DNA of 64,000 nt, taken from NCBI RefSeq assembly GCF_047200635.1, contig NZ_JBJZOI010000016.1:90557-154556 (forward strand), written 5' to 3'. Below the pieces are notes generated by a model. It saw only the letters and a program-made list of their open reading frames with translations, was not told the DNA's origin and searched no databases. This document shows, piece by piece, positions 16,037 through 24,256 of the stretch (positions are counted from its first letter, which is position 1; each line of letters begins with the position of its first letter). The translations under genes were made by a program, and so were the position numbers. The stretch is from Saccharopolyspora_C sp047200635. Lineage in GTDB: Bacteria; Actinomycetota; Actinomycetes; Mycobacteriales; Pseudonocardiaceae.

Positions 16037-16801
16037 ATGACTCAGGGCACCCGGCGCGAGCGCCTCCGCGCCGCCACCGAGCTGGAGATCCGCGAGCACG
16101 CCCGGGCGCTCCTCGTGGCCCGGGGACGGGACGCCGTGACGCTGCGCGCGATCGCCCGCGAGCTCGGGATCACCGCCCCGGCGCTCTACCGCTACCACGA
16201 CTCGCGCGAGGACCTGCTGCGCAGGCTCGGCGACGACATCTGCGCGGACCTCGCCGCGGAGCTCACCGGCGGGCTGAGGCACCTGGACCCGGCGGACTTC
16301 CGGGGCAAGCTGTTCTCGGTCTGCCGCGGGTTCCGCACCTGGGCGCTCGCGCACCCGGAGGAGTTCGCGCTGGTCTTCGCGACCCGCGCCGACGAAACGG
16401 CGGAACCCGGCGGCGCGGCCCCGGACGCTCCCGACGACCGCTTCGCCGGGGTCTTCATCGCGGTGATCGGGCCGCTCGTGATCGAGGCCGCGGACCTGGT
16501 CCGCCACGACGTCTCGCCACCGGACCCGCAATCGGAGCTCAGCTCGAACCAGCAGGCCCTCGCGCGCGCCTTCGCCGACCGGGGCGTCGACGTGCCACCG
16601 GAGGTGCTCGACGCGGATTCGGTCTTCGTGCTGCTGCGCTGGTGGGTCCGGTTGTACGGCCACGTCGCCCTGGAGGTGTTCGGCCACTTCCCGTTCAACC
16701 TGGTGAGCGCCGACCGGCTCTACGACTCGCTGCTGGAGGAGCTCGCGGCGGAGCTCGGCGTCGCCCGAGGGCCGGGCGGCCGGGGCCCGGGAGAGAGTTG
16801 A
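16037..16801 (+). CDS. TetR-family regulator with WHG-type C-terminal domain
   Basis: The N-terminal helix-turn-helix reads VTLRAIARELGITAPALYRYHDSREDLLRRL (split: VTLRAIARELGI then TAPALYRYHDSREDLL), a canonical TetR DNA-binding domain at about residues 10-60. The C-terminal part (FSVCRGFRTWALAHPEEFALVF and later LYGHVALEVFGHFPF) resembles the WHG ligand domain. The ATG at 16037 is chosen because the upstream extension is Arg/His-rich and unlike the family. The gene stands alone between the glutaredoxin and CAP-domain genes, so its target and ligand are unknown; autoregulation is usual. Confidence 0.87.
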   Translation: MTQGTRRERLRAATELEIREHARALLVARGRDAVTLRAIARELGITAPALYRYHDSREDLLRRLGDDICADLAAELTGGLRHLDPADFRGKLFSVCRGFRTWALAHPEEFALVFATRADETAEPGGAAPDAPDDRFAGVFIAVIGPLVIEAADLVRHDVSPPDPQSELSSNQQALARAFADRGVDVPPEVLDADSVFVLLRWWVRLYGHVALEVFGHFPFNLVSADRLYDSLLEELAAELGVARGPGGRGPGES

Positions 16802-16929
16802 CGGGCCTCCGGCCGCACGGTGTGACACCCCTTGTTCCCGGTTCTCCCGGGGTCTTCGCGATCCGGCCTGGACGGGTCCCGCGTTCGGGGTGCCGCGGAG
16901 CTCCGGGCCGGATCGTCCGGAACGACGGC

Positions 16930-17400
16930 TCAGTAGCCGAAGTCCTGGGTCCAGTACCAGCCGTCGGTGTCCACACCGACGCCGATGCTCGTGAGCGAGC
17001 AGTTCAGGATGTTGCGCTTGTGACCGGCCGAGTTCATCCAGGACTCCACGACCTGTTCGGCGCTGCTCTGGCCCCGGGCGATGTTCTCCGCACCGGGGGA
17101 GGGGTGACCGGCGTTCCTGATCCGCTCGTCGAAGCTCACGCCCTCCGGCGTGTCGTGGGAGAAGTAGTTCCGGGCGGACATGTCCGAGCTGTGCCCGTTC
17201 GCGGCGGTGGTGAGGCGTTCGTCCTCGGCGAGGGGCTGGCATCCGGCGCCCGCCCGCGCCTCGTTCACCAGCTCCACCACGCGCTGCTGCTGCCCGGCGT
17301 CCGCCGCGAACGCCTGCGCCGGGATCGCGATCCCGGATCCGAACGCGACGGCCGTCAGACCCGATGCGATTACTGAACGTCGCCAATTGGTCCAAGCCAT
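16930..17400 (-). CDS. Secreted CAP/SCP-domain protein
   Basis: A 156-residue protein with a signal peptide (MAWTNWRRSVIASGLTAVAF, cleavage near AQAFA). The mature part is one CAP (cysteine-rich secretory/PR-1) domain. It carries the four family motifs: VVELVNEARAGAGC, AANGHSSDMSARNYFSHDTPEG, GENIARGQSSAEQVVESWMNSAGHKRNIL and the terminal GVGVDTDGWYWTQDFGY. Two Cys residues could form a disulfide. Bacterial CAP proteins are secreted and their roles are mostly undefined. The gene is monocistronic, convergent with the TetR gene. Confidence 0.93.
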   Translation of the reverse strand: MAWTNWRRSVIASGLTAVAFGSGIAIPAQAFAADAGQQQRVVELVNEARAGAGCQPLAEDERLTTAANGHSSDMSARNYFSHDTPEGVSFDERIRNAGHPSPGAENIARGQSSAEQVVESWMNSAGHKRNILNCSLTSIGVGVDTDGWYWTQDFGY

Positions 17401-17587
17401 GACGCCGAAACCTACCCAAGGCGAGTGAGATTGTTCCGTTATATGTGTGCCAGGACACAGATCAAGACACTATCCGTGCTCAAATTCGCCCCATGGCTTT
17501 CACCCACATGGGGGTAAATCAATGCGCACGCGACCAATTCGGACGCCCGCGGAGAGGTGACCGGGGTACCGAGCTCCGGAAGCGGAG

Positions 17588-17619
17588 CGGCCCGCCCGGA
17601 GATCGGGCCGGGCGGGCCG
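17588..17619 (-). terminator. Terminator of the acyl-CoA oxidase gene
   Basis: A 12-bp perfect GC stem (17588-17599 with 17608-17619) and 8-nt loop lie 17 bp beyond the stop codon of the acyl-CoA oxidase/dehydrogenase gene. Confidence 0.7.
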
Positions 17620-17635
17620 CCGGGGCCGCCAAGGT

Positions 17636-19600
17636 TCAGGAGGACGCGAGGTCGTGCTCGCGCTGCGCCTCCTGCCGGGCGGCCTCGGCACCCGTCGCGA
17701 TGGGCGCCGTGAGCCACTGCCGGGGGATCCCGAAGGCCTCCACCAGCTCCACCGCGTGCGGCCGCAGCTCCCGGCACAGCCCGTTCACCGCCTCCGTCAC
17801 CGCCTTCGCCCGGCGCGGGGTGATCCGCTCGTGCTCCAGGAACCAGCCGCGGTCCTCCTCGATCGAGGACAGCACGTGCAGATCGCACACGCGGTCCAGC
17901 AGCCGCGCGGTCTCGGCGTCCCGGCAGCGCTCGATCCCGGCCACGAACGCCTCCAGGACCACCCGGTCGACGTGCACCCGGGCCGCGCGCAGCACGTGGT
18001 CCTGGGCGGCGTTGAAGACCTCGAACGGGTCCGCGTCCTTGCCGGTGGCCCGCCGCAGCCTGCGGGCGAGGCCGTCGAGCACGTGCTGCTCGCGGTCGTC
18101 GAACAGCCGCAGCTGCCAGCCGCGGTCGAACACGGACCCCTCGTCGTCGCGCTGCGCGGCATCGACCAGGCGCTGCACCAGCGACTTCGCCGCCGTGCGT
18201 TCGATGACCGCGCCGACGAACTGGTCGGCGACGAACCGCGCCATGCCGACCGTGCCGAGCTCCTCGAACTGGTCCTTGTAGCCGGTCAGCAGCCCCTTGG
18301 CGACCAGCTGCAGCAGCACGGTGTTGTCGCCCTCGAACGTGGTGAACACGTCGGTGTCCGCCTTGAGCTGCGGCAGCTGGTTCTCCGCCAGGTAGCCCGC
18401 GCCGCCGCAGGCCTCGCGGGCGGTCTGGATGGTGCTGGTCGCGTGCCAGGTCGTCACGGCCTTGAGCCCGGCCGCGCGCGATTCCAGCTCGCGCCGCGCG
18501 CGCTCGTCGCCCGAGTCCTGCACCTCCGCCAGCGTCTCGACCAGCTGCTCCTGGGCGAAGTGCAGCGCGTAGGACCGCGCCAGCGCGGGCAGCAGCTTGC
18601 GCTGGTGGCCCAGGTAGTCGAGCACAGCGGTCTCCTCGGAGGCCCCCGGGCGGTCGAACTGCCTGCGCACCGAGCCGTAGCGCAGCGCGATCTCCAGCGC
18701 GAGCTTCGCGGCGCTGCCCGCGGTGCCCGCCACCGAGATCCGGCCGCGGATGAGGGTGCCGAGCATGGTGAAGAACCGCTTGCCGGTGCTCTCGATCGGG
18801 CTCCGGTAGGTGCCGTCGGGCGCGACGTCGCCGTAGCGGTTGAGCAGCGCCTCGCGCGGCACCCGAACCTGGTCGAAGCTGATCCGCCCGTTGTCGACCC
18901 CGTTGAGCCCGCCCTTGCGCCCGCAGTCGGACAGGTGCACGCCCGGCATCGGTTCACCCGCCCCGTCCCGGAGCGGCACCAGCAGCGCGTGCACGCCGTG
19001 GCGCTCACCGCCGGTGATGAGCTGGGCGAACACCACCGCCAGCCGCCCGTCGCGGGCCGCGTTGCCGATGTACTCCTTGCGCGCCGACTCGTGCGGGGTG
19101 TGCACGACGAACTCCTCGGAGTCCGGGTCGTAGACGGCGGTGGTGCGCAGGTGCTGCACGTCCGAGCCGTGCCCGGTCTCGGTCATCGCGAAGCACCCCG
19201 GCAGGTCCACGTTCATGATCGCGGGGAGGTAGCGCTCGTGGTGGCGTTCGGTGCCCAGGGCGTGCACGGCGCCGCCGAACAGGCCCCACTGCACGCCGGC
19301 CTTGACCATGAGGGAGAGGTTGCCCGCCAGCATCTCCAGCGAGACCACGGAACCGCCGACGTCACCGCGACCGCCCTGGGCGACCGGGAAGCCGATCTCG
19401 GGGATGCCGCTCTTGGCCAGCAGGTGCAGCTGCTCCAGGGTGAGCGCGCGGTGCGCCTCGGTGTCGAGGTGGTCGCCGGGCGGCAGGTCGGTGCCCGCCA
19501 GGGCTTCGCGCACCTCGGCGCGGATCGCGGCCCAACGCCCGTCGAGCAGCGCGGCGAGCTCGGCCCGGTCGAACCGGTCGGGGGTCTTCGGGATGTCCAT
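17636..19600 (-). CDS. Acyl-CoA oxidase-like long acyl-CoA dehydrogenase, 654 aa
   Basis: A flavoprotein of the acyl-CoA dehydrogenase superfamily that introduces the alpha-beta double bond of acyl-CoA. Its size and motifs match the acyl-CoA oxidase branch rather than the 380-residue dehydrogenases: GCFAMTETGHGSDVQHLRTT, YDPDSEEFVVHTP, AVVFAQL, and EACGGAGYLAENQLPQLKADTDVFTTFEGDNTVLLQLVAKGLL in the C-terminal flavin region. The ATG at 19600 has GGAGGCAGC in front. Whether it uses O2 or an electron-transfer flavoprotein cannot be decided from sequence. It appears to be transcribed alone. Confidence 0.88.
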   Translation of the reverse strand: MDIPKTPDRFDRAELAALLDGRWAAIRAEVREALAGTDLPPGDHLDTEAHRALTLEQLHLLAKSGIPEIGFPVAQGGRGDVGGSVVSLEMLAGNLSLMVKAGVQWGLFGGAVHALGTERHHERYLPAIMNVDLPGCFAMTETGHGSDVQHLRTTAVYDPDSEEFVVHTPHESARKEYIGNAARDGRLAVVFAQLITGGERHGVHALLVPLRDGAGEPMPGVHLSDCGRKGGLNGVDNGRISFDQVRVPREALLNRYGDVAPDGTYRSPIESTGKRFFTMLGTLIRGRISVAGTAGSAAKLALEIALRYGSVRRQFDRPGASEETAVLDYLGHQRKLLPALARSYALHFAQEQLVETLAEVQDSGDERARRELESRAAGLKAVTTWHATSTIQTAREACGGAGYLAENQLPQLKADTDVFTTFEGDNTVLLQLVAKGLLTGYKDQFEELGTVGMARFVADQFVGAVIERTAAKSLVQRLVDAAQRDDEGSVFDRGWQLRLFDDREQHVLDGLARRLRRATGKDADPFEVFNAAQDHVLRAARVHVDRVVLEAFVAGIERCRDAETARLLDRVCDLHVLSSIEEDRGWFLEHERITPRRAKAVTEAVNGLCRELRPHAVELVEAFGIPRQWLTAPIATGAEAARQEAQREHDLASS

Positions 19601-19689
19601 GCTGCCTCCAGTGCCGTTGGCGCCGAGCCTAGTTACTCGCCAGTAGCCCAGCCATGTGACCTCGCTCGCCACCCTGCCACCCGTTGAAC

Positions 19690-19776
19690 ATTTCGCGAGA
19701 AATCGCGCCCCCCCGGGCGCGGCGGTGCAGGTCAGGACGGCGCGGGCTGGGAGGGCGGCGCGATTTCTCGCGAAAT
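19690..19776. repeat. 18-bp perfect inverted repeat with 51-bp spacer
   Basis: The arms at 19690-19707 and 19759-19776 are exact reverse complements (ATTTCGCGAGAAATCGCG). Each arm contains a near-palindrome, TTTCGCGAGAAA. It lies upstream of the acyl-CoA oxidase gene and downstream of leuS. A related sequence (TCTCGCGAAATC) occurs near 46015 between rpmH and dnaA. Confidence 0.8.
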
Positions 19777-19798
19777 CTCGAAGGTGCGCGGCACGCGG

Positions 19799-19829
19799 AC
19801 GGCCCGCCCTCCGGGGGAGGACGGGCCGT
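19799..19829 (-). terminator. Terminator of leuS
   Basis: The stem ACGGCCCG/CGGGCCGT is continued by CCTCC/GGAGG around a 3-nt loop. It lies 16 bp past the leuS stop codon. Confidence 0.75.
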
Positions 19830-19844
19830 CGGCGGTGCGCGGGA

Positions 19845-22760
19845 TCAGGCGACGATGTTGACCAGGCGGCCGGGGACCACGATGACCTTCCGGGGCTCGC
19901 CACCGCCCAGCGCGGCCACGACCTTCTCGTCGGCCAGCGCGGCGGCGCGCACCTCGTCCTGCCCGGCCGAGGCGGGCACCACGACGCGGGAGCGCACCTT
20001 GCCGTTGATCTGGATCGGGTACTCGGCGGAGTCCTCCACCAGGTACCGCTCCTCGGCCACCGGGAACGGGCCGTGCGCCAGGCTCCCCTCGTGGCCGAGC
20101 CGGGACCACAGCTCCTCCGCCAGGTGCGGGGTCAGCGGCGCGACCATGAGCACCATCGGCTCCACCACCGCGCGCGGCGTGCCCGCGGCGGTCGAGTACG
20201 ACTTGGTGACCCGGTTGTTCAGCTCGATCAGCTTCGCCACCGCCGTGTTGAACCGCAGCGCGTCGAAGTCCTCGCGCACCCCCTCGATCGTCCTGTGCAG
20301 GGCGCGCAGCACCTCCTCGTCGGGCTGCTCGTCGGTGACGCGCAGCTCGCCGGTGCTCTCGTCGACGACGTTGCGCCACAGCCGCTGCAGGAACCGGTGC
20401 GAGCCGACGACGTCCTTGGTCGCCCACGGCCGCGAGGTGTCCAACGGCCCCATCGCCATCTCGTAGAGCCGCAGCGTGTCGGCGCCGTAGGCGTCGGCCA
20501 TCTCGTCCGGGGAGACGGAGTTCTTCAGGCTCTTGCCCATCTTCCCGTACTCGCGGCGCACCTCCTGGCCCTCGAAGAAGAACGCCCCGTCCCGCTCCTC
20601 GACCTGCTCGGCGGGCACGTACACGCCCCGCTCGTCGGTGTAGGCGAAGGCCTGGATGTAGCCCTGGTTGTAGAGCCGCCGGTAGGGCTCCTCCGAGCTC
20701 AGGAAGCCCAGGTCGTAGAGGACCTTGTGCCAGAAGCGGGAGTACAGCAGGTGCAGCACCGCGTGCTCCACGCCGCCGACGTAGAGGTCCAGCCCGCCCG
20801 GGTCGTCCGCGCCGTGGCTCTCCGGACGAGGGCCCATCCAGTAGCGCTCGTTGGCGGGGTCGACGAACTCGGAGTCGTTCACCGGGTCGACGTAGCGCAG
20901 CTGGTACCAGCAGGAACCGGCCCACTGCGGCATCACGTTGGTGTCCCGCCGGTAGTGCCGGAGCCCGTCGCCCAGGTCCAGCTCCACCTCGGCCCACTCG
21001 GTCGCCTTCGCCAGCGGCGGTTCGGGGCTGCTGCCGGCGTCCTCCGGGTCGAAGGTGCGCGGCGAGTAGTCCTCGACCTCGGGCAGCACCACGGGCAGCG
21101 AGCTCTCCGGCACGCCCAGCGGCTCGCCGTCCTCGCCGTAGACGATGGGGAACGGTTCGCCCCAGTAGCGCTGCCGGGCGAACAGCCAGTCGCGCAGCTT
21201 GTACTGCACGGTCCCGGTGCCGTGGCCGCGCTCGGTCAGCCAGCCGATGATGGTGCTCTTGGCCTCGTCCAGGTCCAGGCCGTCGAGGTCCAGCCCGGCC
21301 TCCGGGTTGGCGGAGTTGATCCGCGGCCCGTCACCGGTGAAGGCGCCGTCGACGTGGTCCTCGCTCGGCCGCACGGTGCGCACCACCGGCAGCTCGAAGG
21401 CCCGCGCGAAGTCCCAGTCGCGGGTGTCCTCGCCGGGCACCGCCATGATCGCGCCGGTGCCGTAGCCCATCAGCACGTAGTCCGCGACGAACACGGGGAT
21501 GCGGCTGCCGTTGACCGGGTTGGTCGCCCAGGCGCCGGTGAAGACGCCGGTCTTGTCCTTGTTCTCCTGGCGGTCCAGGTCGGACTTCATCGAGGCGGTG
21601 CGGCGGTAGTCGGCCACGGCCCGCGCCGGGGTGGCGGCGCCGCCGGTCCAGCCGTCGCGGGTGCCCTCCGGCCACTCGGCGGCGGTGAGCTGGTCGACCA
21701 GCGGGTGCTCCGGGGCCAGCACCAGGTAGGTGACGCCGAACAGGGTGTCCGGGCGGGTGGTGAACACCTCGACCCGCTCGGCGGAGCCGTCCAGCGCGAA
21801 GGTCACGTTCGCACCCTGCGAGCGGCCGATCCAGTTCCGCTGCATGCTCTTGACCTTGTCCGGCCAGTCCAGCCGGTCCAGGTCGTCCACCAGCCGGTCG
21901 GCGTAGGCGGTGATCCGCATCATCCACTGCTTGAGGTTGCGGCGGAACACCGGGAAGTTGCCGCGCTCGGTCAGCCCGTCGGACGTGACCTCCTCGTTCG
22001 CCACCACGGTGCCCAGGCCGGGGGCCCAGTTCACCGGCGCCTCGGAGAGGTAGGCCAGCCGGTAGGAGTCGATCAGCTCGCGCTGCTCGGCGCGCTCCAG
22101 CTCGCTCCACGGCCGGCCGTCCGGGGTGGCGCGCTCGCCGTCGGCGAACTGCTTCTCCAGCTCGGCGATCGGCCGGGCGCGGCCCCTGCCGCCGTCGGCC
22201 TCGACGTCGTACCAGGCGTGGAACACCTGCAGGAAGATCCACTGGGTCCACTTGTAGAACTCGACGTCGGTGGTGGCGACGCGGCGGCGCTCGTCGTGAC
22301 CGAGGCCCAACCGGCGGATCTGGCGCAGGTAGCGCTCGATGTTCTGCTCGGTCGTGGTGCGCGGGTGGGTGCCGGTCTGCACCGCGTACTGCTCCGCGGG
22401 CAGGCCGAAGGCGTCGAAGCCCATCGTGTGCAGCACGTTGCGGCCCAGCATCCGGTGGAAGCGGGCGTAGACGTCGGTGCCGATGAAGCCCAGCGGGTGC
22501 CCGACGTGCAGCCCGGAGCCCGAGGGGTAGGGGAACATGTCCTGGACGAACAGCTTGTTGGCCGAGTCCAGCTCGGAGCCGGTGCTCAGCGGTCCGGCCG
22601 GGTTCGGCGCGTGGAAGGTGCCGAGCTCCTCCCAGCGCTGCTGCCAGCGCTGCTCGACCCGCGCCGCCGTCTCCGCGGTGTAGCGGAACCGGGGCGTCTC
22701 CTCACCCCCGCCCGACGTGCTCGTCGGCTCGCTCGTCGCACCTGCTGCCTGGCCGCTCAT
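19845..22760 (-). CDS. leuS: Leucyl-tRNA synthetase
   Basis: A class I aminoacyl-tRNA synthetase of 971 residues, the expected size, that charges tRNA-Leu. The HIGH-type motif is PYPSGSGLHVGHPLG and the KMSKS-type motif is KMGKS in GKMGKSLKNSVSPDEM. The editing (CP1) domain, with the TTRPDTLFGVTYLVLAPEHPLV region, sits between them, so proofreading should be intact. The anticodon-binding and C-terminal domains (INGKVRSRVVVPASAG) are present. The ATG at 22760 is preceded by GGAAGGAAA; a TTG one codon earlier is also in frame. The first 24 residues are a Ser/Gly-rich extension. Confidence 0.98.
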   Translation of the reverse strand: MSGQAAGATSEPTSTSGGGEETPRFRYTAETAARVEQRWQQRWEELGTFHAPNPAGPLSTGSELDSANKLFVQDMFPYPSGSGLHVGHPLGFIGTDVYARFHRMLGRNVLHTMGFDAFGLPAEQYAVQTGTHPRTTTEQNIERYLRQIRRLGLGHDERRRVATTDVEFYKWTQWIFLQVFHAWYDVEADGGRGRARPIAELEKQFADGERATPDGRPWSELERAEQRELIDSYRLAYLSEAPVNWAPGLGTVVANEEVTSDGLTERGNFPVFRRNLKQWMMRITAYADRLVDDLDRLDWPDKVKSMQRNWIGRSQGANVTFALDGSAERVEVFTTRPDTLFGVTYLVLAPEHPLVDQLTAAEWPEGTRDGWTGGAATPARAVADYRRTASMKSDLDRQENKDKTGVFTGAWATNPVNGSRIPVFVADYVLMGYGTGAIMAVPGEDTRDWDFARAFELPVVRTVRPSEDHVDGAFTGDGPRINSANPEAGLDLDGLDLDEAKSTIIGWLTERGHGTGTVQYKLRDWLFARQRYWGEPFPIVYGEDGEPLGVPESSLPVVLPEVEDYSPRTFDPEDAGSSPEPPLAKATEWAEVELDLGDGLRHYRRDTNVMPQWAGSCWYQLRYVDPVNDSEFVDPANERYWMGPRPESHGADDPGGLDLYVGGVEHAVLHLLYSRFWHKVLYDLGFLSSEEPYRRLYNQGYIQAFAYTDERGVYVPAEQVEERDGAFFFEGQEVRREYGKMGKSLKNSVSPDEMADAYGADTLRLYEMAMGPLDTSRPWATKDVVGSHRFLQRLWRNVVDESTGELRVTDEQPDEEVLRALHRTIEGVREDFDALRFNTAVAKLIELNNRVTKSYSTAAGTPRAVVEPMVLMVAPLTPHLAEELWSRLGHEGSLAHGPFPVAEERYLVEDSAEYPIQINGKVRSRVVVPASAGQDEVRAAALADEKVVAALGGGEPRKVIVVPGRLVNIVA

Positions 22761-23032
22761 CAACCGCGTTTCCTTCCCTGCTCACCGCGCGGATCGCACA
22801 CCCCCAGTGTGCCGCCCGCTCCCAACCGGTTTTCCCCGGCCCGCCCGGGGCGCCCGCGGCGGCCCCGCGCCGGTCCCAGCGCCGCTCCGCCCGCGCCCGC
22901 GCGGGCGAACGCGGACCGGCGGGTGCCCCCGGAGCCCGGCCGGGGAGCCGGGCAGCGGCGCTGTGACCCAGCGAACCTCATCCGGGTAGCGAGCGGAGGC
23001 CGCGGAGGCAGCGGTCGTACCCTGTGCCGGTG

Positions 23033-23425
23033 ATGGCTGTGCAGATGATCTTGGGTGCGCTGCTGGTCCTGCTGGGGGCGGCGCTGGTGTTCATCGGATG
23101 GCGGGGCCTGCGGAGCCAGCTGCCGCCGAACCGCTACGTGGGTGTTCGCACCCCCGCCACGCTGCGCAGCGAGGAGGCGTTCGAGCTCGGCAACCGGGTC
23201 GCGAGCCCCGCGATGCTGGCCGGCGGCGCGGTGGCGGTCCTCGCCGGGGTGTCCGAACCGCTGCTGAGCACGGTCGCGAGCTCGGTGGTCGTCGCGGTGC
23301 TCGGCATCCTCGGCGCCTTCGCGCTCATGGTCGTCGGCGGCGTGCTCGGCAACCGGGCCGCCGAGGCGATGCCCGCTCCCGCCACCGCCGGATGCGGCGG
23401 CTGCCCCGGCGGCTGCTGCGGCTGA
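23033..23425 (+). CDS. SdpI-family membrane protein with Cys-rich tail
   Basis: A 130-residue protein with three hydrophobic segments. It contains the SdpI signature region (GWRGLRSQLPPNRYVGVRTPATLRSEEAFELGN, where NRYVGVRTP and the following W/E-containing stretch are diagnostic). SdpI of Bacillus gives immunity to a secreted toxin, but most homologues have no known role. The C-terminus ends GCGGCPGGCCG, four cysteines in eleven residues, which may bind metal. The ATG at 23033 is chosen over a GTG three codons upstream. No SdpC-like toxin gene is visible nearby. Confidence 0.82.
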   Translation: MAVQMILGALLVLLGAALVFIGWRGLRSQLPPNRYVGVRTPATLRSEEAFELGNRVASPAMLAGGAVAVLAGVSEPLLSTVASSVVVAVLGILGAFALMVVGGVLGNRAAEAMPAPATAGCGGCPGGCCG

Positions 23426-23440
23426 CCTGCCCCCCTACCG

Positions 23441-23475
23441 GCGGCCCTCTCGACCGAACGCGGCGGGAGGGCCGC
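23441..23475. terminator. Hairpin between convergent SdpI-like and YqgE genes
   Basis: A 9-bp stem (GCGGCCCTC with GAGGGCCGC) with a 17-nt loop lies in the 62-bp gap between the two convergent genes. Confidence 0.6.
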
Positions 23476-23487
23476 TTCGCGTCCGGG

Positions 23488-24060
23488 CTAGTTCAGCTTC
23501 ACGTCGCCGGGGTGGGTGGCGAGGAAGGCCAGCGGAGTGCTCTGGCGCCGCAGCACCCGGCCCCACAGGTCCGCCCCGGGAGCGATGATCACGTCGTCGG
23601 GCAGGGCCGGGACGACGTACCAGTCCCCGCGCCCGATCTCCCCGGCGAGCTGCTTGGCGTCCCAACCCGCGTAGCCCGCGAAGAACCGCATCCCGCGCGC
23701 CCTCGGCACGAGCTCGTCCGGGTCGCCGTCGAGGTCGACCAGCCCCACCGGGCCGCGCACGCCGATCATCCCCCCGACGCGCGCGACGTCCTCCCCGGCG
23801 CGCAGCGCGGCGAGGCAGATCGCGGTGCTCTGCTCCACCGGTCCGCCGACGTACAGCGAGGGCGGTTCGCTGGCGTGCGGCGCCCACTGCGGCAGCACGT
23901 CGCTGACCGCGACCTCGCTCGGCCGGTTCAGGATGACGCCGAGGGTTCCCTCCCCCCGGTGGTGGATGATGTAGACCACCGTCCGGCGGAAGTTCACGTC
24001 GAGCAGCTGCGGGGCAGCCACCAGCAGCGTCCCCGGCTCCACCTCCGCGTCTGATTCCAC
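23488..24060 (-). CDS. YqgE/AlgH-family protein
   Basis: The protein matches the YqgE/AlgH family (DUF179): PGTLLVAAPQLLDVNFRRTVVYIIHH, GTLGVILNRPSE, LYVGGPVEQ, FAGYAGWDAKQLAGEI and the ending PLAFLATHPGDVKLN. The biochemical role of the family is unresolved. The start is uncertain: GTG at 24060 gives 190 residues, about family length, but has no well-spaced ribosome-binding site, and the frame is open upstream to a TTG at 24153. It is in the same orientation as the CCA-adding enzyme gene, about 200 bp downstream of it. Confidence 0.85.
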   Translation of the reverse strand: MESDAEVEPGTLLVAAPQLLDVNFRRTVVYIIHHRGEGTLGVILNRPSEVAVSDVLPQWAPHASEPPSLYVGGPVEQSTAICLAALRAGEDVARVGGMIGVRGPVGLVDLDGDPDELVPRARGMRFFAGYAGWDAKQLAGEIGRGDWYVVPALPDDVIIAPGADLWGRVLRRQSTPLAFLATHPGDVKLN

Positions 24061-24256
24061 CTCCGCATGATCGCAGAGCGAAGGCCCTGCTGGCTCGGCC
24101 GCGCCGCGAACGCGCGAGAATTCGGGCGAGCGGGTCCGTTCAGCGGTGCCCAACTGCTGCGAGCAGCGAATAGCGGTCGCTCACGTGTTCCGGCGAGTAT
24201 TAATAGAACCCGCTGACCAGCAGGAACGAGAGGTGCGGTTCCGCGTTCGGCGCCGG

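Noticed and set aside
19656..23033. Very long open frame (over 1100 codons) on the plus strand
   Set aside because: It is antisense to leuS and the acyl-CoA oxidase gene; high-GC codon bias keeps the complementary frame open. The composition (His, Gln, Arg and Val repeats) matches no protein family.
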